In this document: piece by piece, positions 34,275 to 43,345 of the stretch | How the letters are laid out: the number at the start of each line of letters is the position of its first letter | Numbering within the stretch: position 1 is the first letter of the stretch | Origin: a virus | IMG/VR virus record: IMGVR_UViG_3300025151_003852 | Coordinates: 62,001-126,000 of that record | Direction: 5' to 3' (one strand) | DNA length: 64,000 bases | The notes under the pieces: model-generated | Database searches by the model: none | What the model was told of the DNA's origin: nothing | Seen by the model: the letters and a program-made list of their open reading frames with translations, nothing else | Translations under genes and position numbers: made by a program

Positions 34275-37200
34275 ATGTTAATATTAAAACAAAATACGGC
34301 GGCATCAGTCCCCACCCCGGCTGCGGGAAAAGGTACAATCTTCTTAAGTGATTCAGATGTACTGTCAGTCAAAAAGAGTTCAGGAAGTGTTGAATCGTTT
34401 CCAACAGTAAGCGGTTCAAATACGCAGGTCTTCTTCAATGATGACAATGCAATTAATGGTGATGCAAACTTTACGTTTGATAAAGCCACTGATGTATTAA
34501 CAGTCACAGGAAACGTTGCGGCGACTAGAGTTTTAACAGATAATCTTTTATATGCTAATGGAGTTGCATGGGACTTGCAACAGCCAGCAGGTTCAAATAC
34601 ACAAGTTATCTTCAATGATGAAGGTGATTTTGGTGCAGACTCAACATTTACATTTGACAAAGTTACAGATACCCTATCATCAACTAATGTTGTTGCAACT
34701 GCATTAACAGGTGAATTACAAACTGCATCTCAAACTAATATTACAAGTGTTGGCACCCTAACAGCACTAGCAGTAACAGGTAATTCAGACGCCGGAAACC
34801 TTAACGCAACTAACACAATAAGTGGTACAGATTTAAGTATTTCAGGAAACGGAGTAATTGGTGGAAACTTAACAGTTAACGGAGATTTAACTTACGTCAA
34901 CGTAAGTTCTTTCGATGTCGAAGATCCAATTATCACAATGGGAGGTGGCCCAAACGGAGCGGCTCCTACTTCAGATGACGGTAAAGATCGTGGTACAGCA
35001 TTACAATATTATGACGGTGGTGCAATTGTAGGATTCATGGGTTGGGACAACTCAGGATCAGAGTTTATCTTCGGTGCTGATGTTACTAACACAGACGAAG
35101 TAATCTCAGTTAATACATATGGTAACGTTCATGGTAACGTATTCATTGGTTCAGGTGCTGGATTATCAGCAATCGCCGGTGCAAACGTTACAGGCACAGT
35201 AGCAAACGCAACTTATGCAGTATCAGCGGGTACAGTCGAAACTGCCGCACAACCAAACATTACTAGTGTTGGTACATTAACAAGTGTTGTTGGTGGAGAA
35301 GGTTCTGCATCAGATTTCGGAAACGCAACAGCAATATTCGGCAAAGACAACACAGGTTCATCATTAGGTGATAACATCGGTGTTGTTGGTGAAGCCGCGG
35401 CAAACTCAACAGCAGGCATCAATGGTATCGGTGTATATGGTTATGGTGCAACAAACGGATCAGATAAAGGTACTGGTGTTTATGGACAAGGTGTCATAGG
35501 AGACACTAATGACACTGGAGCGGCAGTAGGTGTACGAGGTACAACAGCCGGAGTACATGCTAGTGGTATGAACGTAGGTTTATATGGTCTTGCTTCTGGT
35601 TCAAGTGTTTCTAACTATTCTTTGTATCTTGTACAAGGTAGCATCGGAACTATAGAAAACCCAATTACATGGGAAGTTGCAGACAACGAAGCAGGCGCAT
35701 TAAGATGGAGTTCAGCAGGTAAAGCAAACATCTTTATGATCGAATCTACTGATAATGCTGAAGGTATTTCAACAACAGGTTACTTAAACGTAACAGGTAA
35801 TATTACTGCAACAGCAGGTATTAAAACAGACAACTATTATTATGCAAACGGAGCACCAGTTGACTTTCAACAGCCAGCAGGTTCAAATACAGAAGTTATC
35901 TTTAATGATGGCGGAGACTTCGGAGCAGATTCAACATTTACATTTGACAAAGACACTAATGTCTTGTCAGCATCAACAGTAACAGCAACAACGTTAAACG
36001 GTACTTTAGGTACTGCATCGCAAACTAACATTACTTCAGTAGGAACATTAGGTTCACTATCTGTTACAGGTAATGTTGGCGCAGGTAATGTTAATGGCAC
36101 AGGTGGTGTATTCACATACGTATCAGGAGATGGTGCTAACTTATCATCAACTGCTGGTGCAAACGTAACTGGTGAAGTATCATTCGCCGCAACAGCAAAC
36201 GCAGTCGCAGGTGGAAACGTATCAGGCGCAGTTGCATTAGCAACAAGTGCAACATCAGCAAATGCAGTAGCAGGCGCTAATGTAACTGGTGAAGTAGACT
36301 TTGCGGCAACAGCAAATGCTGTAGCAGGCGCAAACGTTTCTGGTACAGTTGCTCTTGCTTCAGTAGCAGGAACAGTATCAGGAGCCGCACAAGCAAACAT
36401 TACATCATTAGGTACATTAACCGGCTTAGGTGTTAACGGAACAATCACTGCTTCAGCAATCACAGCAAATACAGGAGTGTTTACAGGTGATGCAGGTGGT
36501 TTATCAAACGTAGTCGGCGCTAACGTAACAGGTACAGTATCAAGTGCTACAACAGCAGGTACTGTAACAACAGCCGCACAACCTAATATTACTTCAGTAG
36601 GAACTTTAAGTTCTGTAACAACTTCTGGTAATGTTGATACAACAGCAAACGTTGTAACTGATGATATTATTGGTAAAACAGGCGGAGTTACAATTACAGC
36701 AATCGGCGCAGATCAGCCTATCTCATTAGTAACAACAGGAACAGGTTCAGTTGATGTAAACTCAGCAAGAATTACAGAACTAGCAACACCAACAGCCGCA
36801 ACAGATGCCGCAACAAAAGCATATGTTGACAGTGTTGCAGAAGGCTTACATGTACATGAGTCTTGTGAAGTTGCAACTACAGGAACACTTACATCTATCA
36901 CAGGTGGAACAATCACTTATGATAACGGAACAGCAGGTGTTGGCGCAACATTAACAACATCTTCTGGTAACTTTGATACAATTGACGGACAATCATTCTC
37001 AAACGGAGAAAGAATTCTTGTTAAAGATGAATCAACAGCCGCAAACAATGGTATTTACGTTAAAACATCATCTACAGTTCTAACAAGAGCAGATGATTTT
37101 GACACACCAACTGAAATGGCAGGTGGAGACTTCACATTCGTATCAACAGGTACACAATACAATGATACAGGTTGGGTAATGACTGATGCAGTAGCAACAG

Positions 37201-38459
37201 TTGGTACTAATGCAGTAAGTTTTGTTCAGTTCTCAGGTGCTGGTACATTCACAGCAGGTGCAGGCCTTACATTAACTGGCTCAGAGTTCTCTATTACAAA
37301 TACAGCAGTCTCAGCCGCATCATATGGTAACGGTACTCATAATGCAACATTCACTGTTAATAGTAGAGGTCAATTAACAGCGGCGGCTAACGTTGAAATT
37401 ACTGCAGGCGCAGGTTCATTGACTGGTACAGTTCTTAATTCAAGTGTTGTAGATTCATCACTGACATCAGTTGGCACAATTGATACAGGTGTATGGCAAG
37501 GTACAGCAATTGGAGCGGCGTACGTTTCAACTCTTAACCAAAACACAACAGGTTATGCCGCAACTGTTTCAAGTGCCGCACAACCTAACATTACTTCTGT
37601 TGGTACACTAACAGGATTAACAGTATCATCTACAATTTCTGGTTCAATTGACGGATCAGCCGCATCTGCTACAACAGCAGGTAGTGTAGATAACTCTGTT
37701 ACATTTAACAACAGCGGTTCAGGTGCAGCCTCAGGAACAACTTATAACGGTGGTACAGCAAGAACTATATCTTATAACTCAGTTGGTGCGCCAAGCACAA
37801 CTGGTACAAACGCATCAGGTACTTGGGGTATTAATGTTTCAGGTTCAGCAGGAAGTGCAGGATCAGCAACAACTGCTGGTACTGTAACAACAGCGGCTCA
37901 ACCAAACATCACTTCAGTCGGTACTTTAGGCTCATTAACAGTATCAGGTACTACTAACAGCGGAACATTACAGTCACAAACATTGACATCAGGTTCAAAC
38001 TCAACAGCAGGTGAAATTATCGGTGACTGGACTTTATCTAGTGGATCAACACTTAACGCAACATATGCTGACTTGGCGGAGAAATACACAGCAGACTCAG
38101 ACTATGAGCCTGGCACAGTTGTAGTATTCGGCGGTGATGCAGAATTGTCAGTAACAGGTCAACATGCATCGCATACTGTTGCAGGTATCGTTACAACTAA
38201 TCCTGCTCAAGTCTATAACGCAGAATGTACTGCAGGCGAAGGCGAATTTGTTGTAGAATTAGCATTGATCGGACGTGTACCGTGTAAAGTAATCGGTCCT
38301 GTTATGAAAGGTGATCTAATTGTTACTTCTGAAAATGCAGGATATGGATGTGCAGGTGACCCTGAAAACATCAAGCCTGGTACTATCATCGGTAAAGCAA
38401 TCTCAGATTTCAACGATGGTTTAGACGGCGTAGTCGAAGTACTAGTAGGCAAAAACTAA
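34275..38459 (+). CDS. Largest tail-fibre-like structural protein E
   Basis: 1394 residues. The N-terminus ('LKQNTAASVPTPAAGKGTIF') differs from A, B and D. The sequence 'AAQPNITSVGTLT' or close variants occurs seven times, spaced along the chain, and the GSNTQV-x-FND fibre motif three times. Residues about 837-1010 repeat the domain of protein C. The C-terminal ~130 residues ('ADLAEKYTADSDYEPGTVVV', 'GLDGVVEVLVGKN') form a compact domain common at the ends of marine phage fibres (recollection). Probably the main long fibre or one of its shaft segments. A terminator hairpin follows. Confidence 0.75.
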   Translation: MLILKQNTAASVPTPAAGKGTIFLSDSDVLSVKKSSGSVESFPTVSGSNTQVFFNDDNAINGDANFTFDKATDVLTVTGNVAATRVLTDNLLYANGVAWDLQQPAGSNTQVIFNDEGDFGADSTFTFDKVTDTLSSTNVVATALTGELQTASQTNITSVGTLTALAVTGNSDAGNLNATNTISGTDLSISGNGVIGGNLTVNGDLTYVNVSSFDVEDPIITMGGGPNGAAPTSDDGKDRGTALQYYDGGAIVGFMGWDNSGSEFIFGADVTNTDEVISVNTYGNVHGNVFIGSGAGLSAIAGANVTGTVANATYAVSAGTVETAAQPNITSVGTLTSVVGGEGSASDFGNATAIFGKDNTGSSLGDNIGVVGEAAANSTAGINGIGVYGYGATNGSDKGTGVYGQGVIGDTNDTGAAVGVRGTTAGVHASGMNVGLYGLASGSSVSNYSLYLVQGSIGTIENPITWEVADNEAGALRWSSAGKANIFMIESTDNAEGISTTGYLNVTGNITATAGIKTDNYYYANGAPVDFQQPAGSNTEVIFNDGGDFGADSTFTFDKDTNVLSASTVTATTLNGTLGTASQTNITSVGTLGSLSVTGNVGAGNVNGTGGVFTYVSGDGANLSSTAGANVTGEVSFAATANAVAGGNVSGAVALATSATSANAVAGANVTGEVDFAATANAVAGANVSGTVALASVAGTVSGAAQANITSLGTLTGLGVNGTITASAITANTGVFTGDAGGLSNVVGANVTGTVSSATTAGTVTTAAQPNITSVGTLSSVTTSGNVDTTANVVTDDIIGKTGGVTITAIGADQPISLVTTGTGSVDVNSARITELATPTAATDAATKAYVDSVAEGLHVHESCEVATTGTLTSITGGTITYDNGTAGVGATLTTSSGNFDTIDGQSFSNGERILVKDESTAANNGIYVKTSSTVLTRADDFDTPTEMAGGDFTFVSTGTQYNDTGWVMTDAVATVGTNAVSFVQFSGAGTFTAGAGLTLTGSEFSITNTAVSAASYGNGTHNATFTVNSRGQLTAAANVEITAGAGSLTGTVLNSSVVDSSLTSVGTIDTGVWQGTAIGAAYVSTLNQNTTGYAATVSSAAQPNITSVGTLTGLTVSSTISGSIDGSAASATTAGSVDNSVTFNNSGSGAASGTTYNGGTARTISYNSVGAPSTTGTNASGTWGINVSGSAGSAGSATTAGTVTTAAQPNITSVGTLGSLTVSGTTNSGTLQSQTLTSGSNSTAGEIIGDWTLSSGSTLNATYADLAEKYTADSDYEPGTVVVFGGDAELSVTGQHASHTVAGIVTTNPAQVYNAECTAGEGEFVVELALIGRVPCKVIGPVMKGDLIVTSENAGYGCAGDPENIKPGTIIGKAISDFNDGLDGVVEVLVGKN
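36783..37302 (+). other. Duplicated fibre domain, copy 2
   Basis: Collinear partner of 30773-31290, within protein E ('PTAATDAATKAYVDSVAEGL' start). The divergence is concentrated in the first 60 residues. Confidence 0.8.
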
Positions 38460-38499
38460 TTCTAACTACCTTAGAATCGTTAAGTCACACTTAACATGT

Positions 38500-38525
38500 A
38501 GAGAGAGTCGAAAGACTCTCTTTCC
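38500..38525 (+). terminator. Hairpin terminator after the fibre operon
   Basis: AGAGAGTC, GAAA tetraloop, GACTCTCT followed by TT: an 8-bp stem 42 nt after the protein E stop. Confidence 0.7.
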
Positions 38526-38570
38526 ATATATGGAATTTGTTCGACAACCTGATTTAAGATAAGTAGATAT

Positions 38571-39008
38571 ATGAATACTTTTACGATGAGTTTCGATACT
38601 CGGCTGGCCGAATGGTATCAATTGCGTGAATCACTAAAAGATTCAGATTTAGAAAAAATATGTATAGACGTAGATAAATTTTGGCAACAATGTCCACTAA
38701 ATAACTATTATCTACATCCACATGATATAAAAGATTGGCCCAATCCATGGCAACTCTTACAAGATAATCATTACTGTTTTTATGCACGTGCATTGGGTAA
38801 CATATATACTTTGGCAATATTGGGCATAAAAGGTGTTGACTTAGTATCAGCAATAGATTATACTGATACAGAAGTAGTATTAGTCCTAGTAGACAACGCA
38901 AAGTATGTGTTGAATTACTGGCCGGACTCTGTAGTAAATACAGTGCTGTCGGATTTTAAGAATGTCAAGCATATTGACATAGAACCGTTGTATAACAAAA
39001 TAAATTAG
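38571..39008 (+). CDS. Unknown protein upstream of nrdA
   Basis: 145 residues: 'FDTRLAEWYQLRESLKDSDL' start, Trp/Tyr-rich middle ('QCPLNNYYLHPHDIKDWPNP'), then two hydrophobic strands. No family recognised and no membrane segment. It lies 7 nt upstream of nrdA, with the same orientation, so it is probably transcribed with the ribonucleotide reductase genes. Similar small Trp-rich proteins occur next to nrd genes in related phages only as far as I recall loosely; function not assigned. Confidence 0.6.
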   Translation: MNTFTMSFDTRLAEWYQLRESLKDSDLEKICIDVDKFWQQCPLNNYYLHPHDIKDWPNPWQLLQDNHYCFYARALGNIYTLAILGIKGVDLVSAIDYTDTEVVLVLVDNAKYVLNYWPDSVVNTVLSDFKNVKHIDIEPLYNKIN

Positions 39009-39015
39009 GTAAAGA

Positions 39016-41349
39016 ATGAACATTAAAGTCACTAAAAGATCAGGAAAGGTAGTAGAATTACAACTAGAAAAGTGGCAAGCACAAGTAGCAAAAGTATGTG
39101 AGGGAGTATCAGATGTATCACAATCGATGATTGAAATTACATCGCAACCACACTTCTTTGATGGTATCACTACAAGAGAAATTGATGAACTCACACTACG
39201 TGCTATCGTTGATTTGATTGATGAAGAACAAGCACCCGAAACAGGACACACCAATTATCAGTTTGTTGCAGGCAAGCAACGTCTATCTATGTTACGTAAA
39301 GATGTATATGGAGACTATCAACCTCCTCATCTATATGAGATTGTTAAGAAGAATATAGAAGCAGGTTTATATACTACAGACTTGCTTGAATGGTATTCTG
39401 AAGATGATTGGAACAAAATGGAAAAGATCATCAACCATGAGAAAGATGAAAATCTATCTTATGCCGCTATCGAACAAATGATAGGTAAATATCTAGTCAG
39501 AAATAGATCAACAGGGCAGATATACGAAACTCCGCAAGTTAGATATATGGTTGCGGCCGCAACAGTATTTCATAAAGAAGAACCTTTATCAGCAAGAATG
39601 AAATATATTAAAGAATATTATAACTGTGCTAGTGATGGGTTATTTACACTAGCAACTCCTGTACTTGCTGGATTAGGAACACCTACTAAACAGTTCAGTT
39701 CTTGTGTATTAATTAAAAGTGATGATGACTTAGATAGTATCTTTGCATCAGGTGAAATGATGGCTAAGTATGCTAGTAAACGTGCTGGCATAGGTCTTGA
39801 AATAGGTCGTTTAAGACCCCTAGGAGCGCCTATAAGAGGCGGAGAGATCATGCATACGGGAATGATACCCTTCTTAAAGAAGTGGTTCGGAGACTTACGT
39901 TCATGCTCACAAGGTGGCATTCGTAATGCTAGTGCTACAGTCTTTTATCCTATTTGGCATCATCAATTTGATGATTTAATCGTACTAAAGAACAATCAAG
40001 GTACTGAAGAAACAAGAGTAAGACATATGGATTATGGCGTATGTCTTAATGCATTCTTTTGGAAACGTTTTAAAAACAAAGAAAACATTACATTCTTTGA
40101 TCCAAACGAAGTGCCTGATTTGTATGAAGCATTCTATTCAGATACTGCTAAATTTGAGGAACTGTATCTCAAATATGAAAGGTCCCGTAGCCTCAGTAAG
40201 AAAGTAATGTCAGCAGAAGAAGTATTTAAATCTGGTGTATTAAAAGAAAGAACAGATACAGGAAGAATTTACTTAGTGTATGTAGACAACGTATCTAACC
40301 AAGGTCCGTTTGATACTACTGAACATCCAATTTATCAAAGCAATCTATGTTGTGAGATATTATTACCTACAAAGCCTTTTAAACGTTTAGATGACGATGA
40401 GGGACGTATTGCATTGTGTACATTGGGATCGATCAACTGGGGAGCATTCAGAAACCCTGAGGACATGCGTAGAGCATGTCGTGTACTACAACGTAGTTTG
40501 TGTAATATCTTAGATTACCAAGATTTCTTATCGATTCAGAGTCAATTAAGCAATGATGAAATACAACCTTTGGGTATTGGTGTTACTAATTTAGCATATT
40601 GGCATGCAAAACGTGACTACATATATGGTGACAAAGATGCATTACAAGATGTTAAAACTTGGATGGAACATCAAGCATTTTTCTTAACAGAAGCAACAGT
40701 AGAACTAGCAAAAGAAAGAGGCAAATGTTTAGATAGTGATAAGACATGGTATGGTAAAGGCAAATTCCCTTGGGAACGTAGAGCAAAGGGTGTTAATAAA
40801 CTAGCAAACTTTAAGCCAGAGTGTGATTGGGAATCATTAAGAAAAGAAATGAAAGAACATGGTGTCAGAAATGCGACTCTGATGGCAATTGCTCCAGTAG
40901 AATCATCTAGTGTAGTTATTAATTCTACAAACGGCATCGAAATGCCAATGAGTTTAATCTCTGTTAAAGAAAGTAAAGCAGGATCATTAACACAAGTAGT
41001 ACCAGACTATCATATCAAACGTGTAAGAAACTCTTATCAATTGATGTGGGAACAACAAGATTGTGATGCATATTTAAAGACTGCGGCAGTACTAGCGGCT
41101 TATGTTGATCAAAGTATATCAACAAATACATTTTACAATCCAGCACATTTTAAAGATCAGAAAGTGCCTACGACACTGATCGCAAAGAACTTAATGCAGG
41201 CACATCAATGGGGACTTAAGACTTTTTATTATTCTTTAATAAATAAAGCAGGAGTCAAAAGACAAGACGAACAAATAGTAGAAATAGCAAAACAATACAT
41301 TGACGAGCCAGCATTTGATGATGATGACTGTGAAGCATGTAAGTTATAA
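39016..41349 (+). CDS. nrdA: Ribonucleotide reductase class Ia alpha subunit NrdA
   Basis: 777 residues (E. coli NrdA 761). An ATP-cone-like segment is retained at the N-terminus ('KVTKRSGKVVELQLEKWQ'). Active-site elements: 'KQFSSCVLIKSDDD' (redox Cys), 'NQGPFDTTEHPIYQSNLCCE' (Asn and Cys/Cys), and the C-terminal 'CEACKL' CxxC that accepts electrons from glutaredoxin. It reduces ribonucleotides to deoxyribonucleotides for phage DNA synthesis. It is followed at 9 nt by nrdB and then by a glutaredoxin gene. Confidence 0.95.
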   Translation: MNIKVTKRSGKVVELQLEKWQAQVAKVCEGVSDVSQSMIEITSQPHFFDGITTREIDELTLRAIVDLIDEEQAPETGHTNYQFVAGKQRLSMLRKDVYGDYQPPHLYEIVKKNIEAGLYTTDLLEWYSEDDWNKMEKIINHEKDENLSYAAIEQMIGKYLVRNRSTGQIYETPQVRYMVAAATVFHKEEPLSARMKYIKEYYNCASDGLFTLATPVLAGLGTPTKQFSSCVLIKSDDDLDSIFASGEMMAKYASKRAGIGLEIGRLRPLGAPIRGGEIMHTGMIPFLKKWFGDLRSCSQGGIRNASATVFYPIWHHQFDDLIVLKNNQGTEETRVRHMDYGVCLNAFFWKRFKNKENITFFDPNEVPDLYEAFYSDTAKFEELYLKYERSRSLSKKVMSAEEVFKSGVLKERTDTGRIYLVYVDNVSNQGPFDTTEHPIYQSNLCCEILLPTKPFKRLDDDEGRIALCTLGSINWGAFRNPEDMRRACRVLQRSLCNILDYQDFLSIQSQLSNDEIQPLGIGVTNLAYWHAKRDYIYGDKDALQDVKTWMEHQAFFLTEATVELAKERGKCLDSDKTWYGKGKFPWERRAKGVNKLANFKPECDWESLRKEMKEHGVRNATLMAIAPVESSSVVINSTNGIEMPMSLISVKESKAGSLTQVVPDYHIKRVRNSYQLMWEQQDCDAYLKTAAVLAAYVDQSISTNTFYNPAHFKDQKVPTTLIAKNLMQAHQWGLKTFYYSLINKAGVKRQDEQIVEIAKQYIDEPAFDDDDCEACKL

Positions 41350-41358
41350 GGGTTAATT

Positions 41359-42459
41359 ATGAGTAAAGAACAATACGATTTAGCAAAACAAACAAATTAT
41401 TTAGATAGCACTATGTTTTTAGATCCATCGGGTCCTGTAACTATCCAAAGATTTGAAGAAGTAAAATATGATAAGATAGCAAACTTTGAAGAAACTGCTA
41501 GAGGTTTCTTTTGGATACCAGAAGAAATTAGTTTAACAAAGGACGCATCTGATTTTAAAGATGCTAGTGATGCGGTTAAACATATTTTTACTGCTAATCT
41601 ATTAAGGCAGACTGCATTAGATAGTTTACAAGGTAGAGGCCCTGCACAAGTTTTTACTCCTGTAGTAAGTCTACCTGAAGTAGAAGCATTATGCTACAAT
41701 TGGTCTTTCTTTGAAACTAACATTCACTCACGTTCTTATAGTCACATCATTAGAAACATCTACAACGTACCTAAGGACATATTTGACACTATCCATGATA
41801 CTAAAGAAATCGCAGATATGGCATCTAGTGTAGGTGAGTACTATGAAGCACTACATCAAATTAATTGCAAAAAAGAAATGGGTCATAAGATTGACGAGTA
41901 TGAGCATATTAAAGCAATTTGGATGGCACTACATGCAAGTTATGCCTTAGAAGCATTAAGATTTATGGTATCGTTTGCTACATCATTAGCAATGGTAGAA
42001 AACAAAATTTTTATTGGTAATGGCAATATCATTTCATTGATTTTACAAGATGAATTGCTACATAAAGGTTGGACAGGTTGGATCATCAATCAAGTAGTAA
42101 AAGAAGACAAACGATTCTTAAAAGCACAAAAAGACTGTGAACAAGAAGTATATGCTATGTATATGGACGTGATCAGAGAAGAAAAAGAATGGGCTGATTA
42201 CTTGTTTCAGAAAGGTCCTGTGATCGGTTTGAACGCAAACATTCTTAAAGAATTTGTAGACTACACAGCATTAGAATCACTTAAAGCAATCGGTATAAAA
42301 TATAATGAGCCTGCACCAAAAGCAAGTCCTATCCCGTGGTTTAATAAGCACAGTGATACTAGCAAAAAGCAAACAGCATTACAAGAAAATGAATCGACTA
42401 ACTATGTAATAGGCGTCATGTCAGAATCACTAGATTATGATGCTTTACCTGAGTTATAA
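41359..42459 (+). CDS. nrdB: Ribonucleotide reductase class I beta subunit NrdB
   Basis: 366 residues. By alignment to E. coli NrdB the metal ligands are Asp88 ('ALDSLQGR'), Glu119, His123 and the radical Tyr127 ('ETNIHSRSYSH'), then the Glu of 'ALEALRF', and Glu and His in 'QDELLH'. The spacing between Glu119 and His123 is one residue longer than in E. coli (E-T-I-H). The rest of the helical bundle is collinear. It supplies the radical for NrdA. Confidence 0.94.
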   Translation: MSKEQYDLAKQTNYLDSTMFLDPSGPVTIQRFEEVKYDKIANFEETARGFFWIPEEISLTKDASDFKDASDAVKHIFTANLLRQTALDSLQGRGPAQVFTPVVSLPEVEALCYNWSFFETNIHSRSYSHIIRNIYNVPKDIFDTIHDTKEIADMASSVGEYYEALHQINCKKEMGHKIDEYEHIKAIWMALHASYALEALRFMVSFATSLAMVENKIFIGNGNIISLILQDELLHKGWTGWIINQVVKEDKRFLKAQKDCEQEVYAMYMDVIREEKEWADYLFQKGPVIGLNANILKEFVDYTALESLKAIGIKYNEPAPKASPIPWFNKHSDTSKKQTALQENESTNYVIGVMSESLDYDALPEL

Positions 42460-42466
42460 AATTTAT

Positions 42467-42495
42467 TTGCTGTAACAAATCGTATTAAATATACT
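42467..42495 (+). promoter_or_regulatory. Sigma70-type promoter before the glutaredoxin gene
   Basis: TTGCTG, 17 nt, TATACT, 28 nt before ATG 42523. It provides independent expression of glutaredoxin and the genes after it. Confidence 0.65.
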
Positions 42496-42522
42496 ACATA
42501 TAACATTTAACTAGGAGAAAGA

Positions 42523-42747
42523 ATGAAAGCCATTGTATGGAGCAAAGATAATTGCACTTATTGTGATCAAGCAAAGAAACTATTAGAATCAAAAGGTGTT
42601 GACTTTGAAGAAAAAAAGATCGGACACGGATATACTTTAGAAGACTTACTAGCAGTTGTGCCTAATGCACGTACTGCACCACAAATCTTTTTAGATGAAG
42701 ATTACGTTGGCGGATTTACTGAACTTAAACAAAAATTGGAGTCATAA
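42523..42747 (+). CDS. Glutaredoxin
   Basis: 74 residues with the dithiol active site C11-T-Y-C14, the cis-proline 'TAPQIF' and 'GGF' glutathione-binding region. It is the likely electron donor of the NrdAB reductase encoded just upstream (the role of NrdC in T4). Its stop overlaps the next start (TAATG). The family is short, and this is a full-length one-domain member. Confidence 0.92.
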   Translation: MKAIVWSKDNCTYCDQAKKLLESKGVDFEEKKIGHGYTLEDLLAVVPNARTAPQIFLDEDYVGGFTELKQKLES

Positions 42748-43052
42748 TGAGTGATATAATTAAATTAGGACAGGTCTACTCTTTTAAACTAAACAGTGGG
42801 GAAGAAGTAGTATCTAAAGTAGTAGGGAATGAAGATGGATTTTTTGAACTTGAAGATCCAGTATCTCTTGCACCCAGTCAGACTGGCATGGCGCTGATCC
42901 CTAGTATATTTTCTGCATCAACCGCCGAAAATCCAAGACTAAATACTAATAGTGTTTCTCTTATTGCTGTTACAGCAGACGAAGTTAAAGACAAATATAG
43001 AGAGGCGACAACCGGCGTAACGGTACCGGAGAAAAAAATATTAGTAGGGTAA
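42747..43052 (+). CDS. Small Sm-like-fold protein, unknown function
   Basis: 101 residues, start coupled to the glutaredoxin stop. 'GQVYSFKLNSGEEVVSKVVG' is the strand-turn-strand typical of an Sm-like barrel start, followed by 'FFELEDPVSLAPS'. Proteins of this type are common in marine T4-type phages and unassigned. The fold is inferred from the pattern only. Position next to the PAAR and large virion genes suggests either regulation or virion assembly. Confidence 0.55.
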   Translation: MSDIIKLGQVYSFKLNSGEEVVSKVVGNEDGFFELEDPVSLAPSQTGMALIPSIFSASTAENPRLNTNSVSLIAVTADEVKDKYREATTGVTVPEKKILVG

Positions 43053-43058
43053 AATTAC

Positions 43059-43337
43059 ATGGCGAAATTAAGCCGCAAAGGAGATAAAAACACTACAGGT
43101 GGAAAAATTCTCAAAGGTTCAGAAACTGTCTTTGCAGAAGGAAAACCAGTAGGTCTTCATGTTAGTGAAATTTCTCCACATGATCCTAAGCCAAATGAAA
43201 AGCCTCATAAAAATGCAAAGACAACTGAAGGTAGTCCCACAGTATTTTGCGAAGGTAAACCCGTACTCAGAGTAGGGTCTGGAAACGATTGTAAACATAA
43301 AATCGTAGAAGGTGCAGAAACGGTCTTTGTCCCGTAG
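43059..43337 (+). CDS. PAAR-motif spike tip protein
   Basis: 92 residues made of short repeated strands: 'GSETVFAEGKPVGLHV', 'GSPTVFCEGKPVLRVGS', 'GAETVFVP', with His-containing turns ('SPHDPK', 'KPHKN', 'CKHKI') able to hold a metal at the tip. This is the PAAR pattern of T4 gp5.4 and type VI secretion tips. It would sharpen the gp5-like spike encoded at 1-2449. Confidence 0.85.
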   Translation: MAKLSRKGDKNTTGGKILKGSETVFAEGKPVGLHVSEISPHDPKPNEKPHKNAKTTEGSPTVFCEGKPVLRVGSGNDCKHKIVEGAETVFVP

Positions 43338-43345
43338 GATAACAT

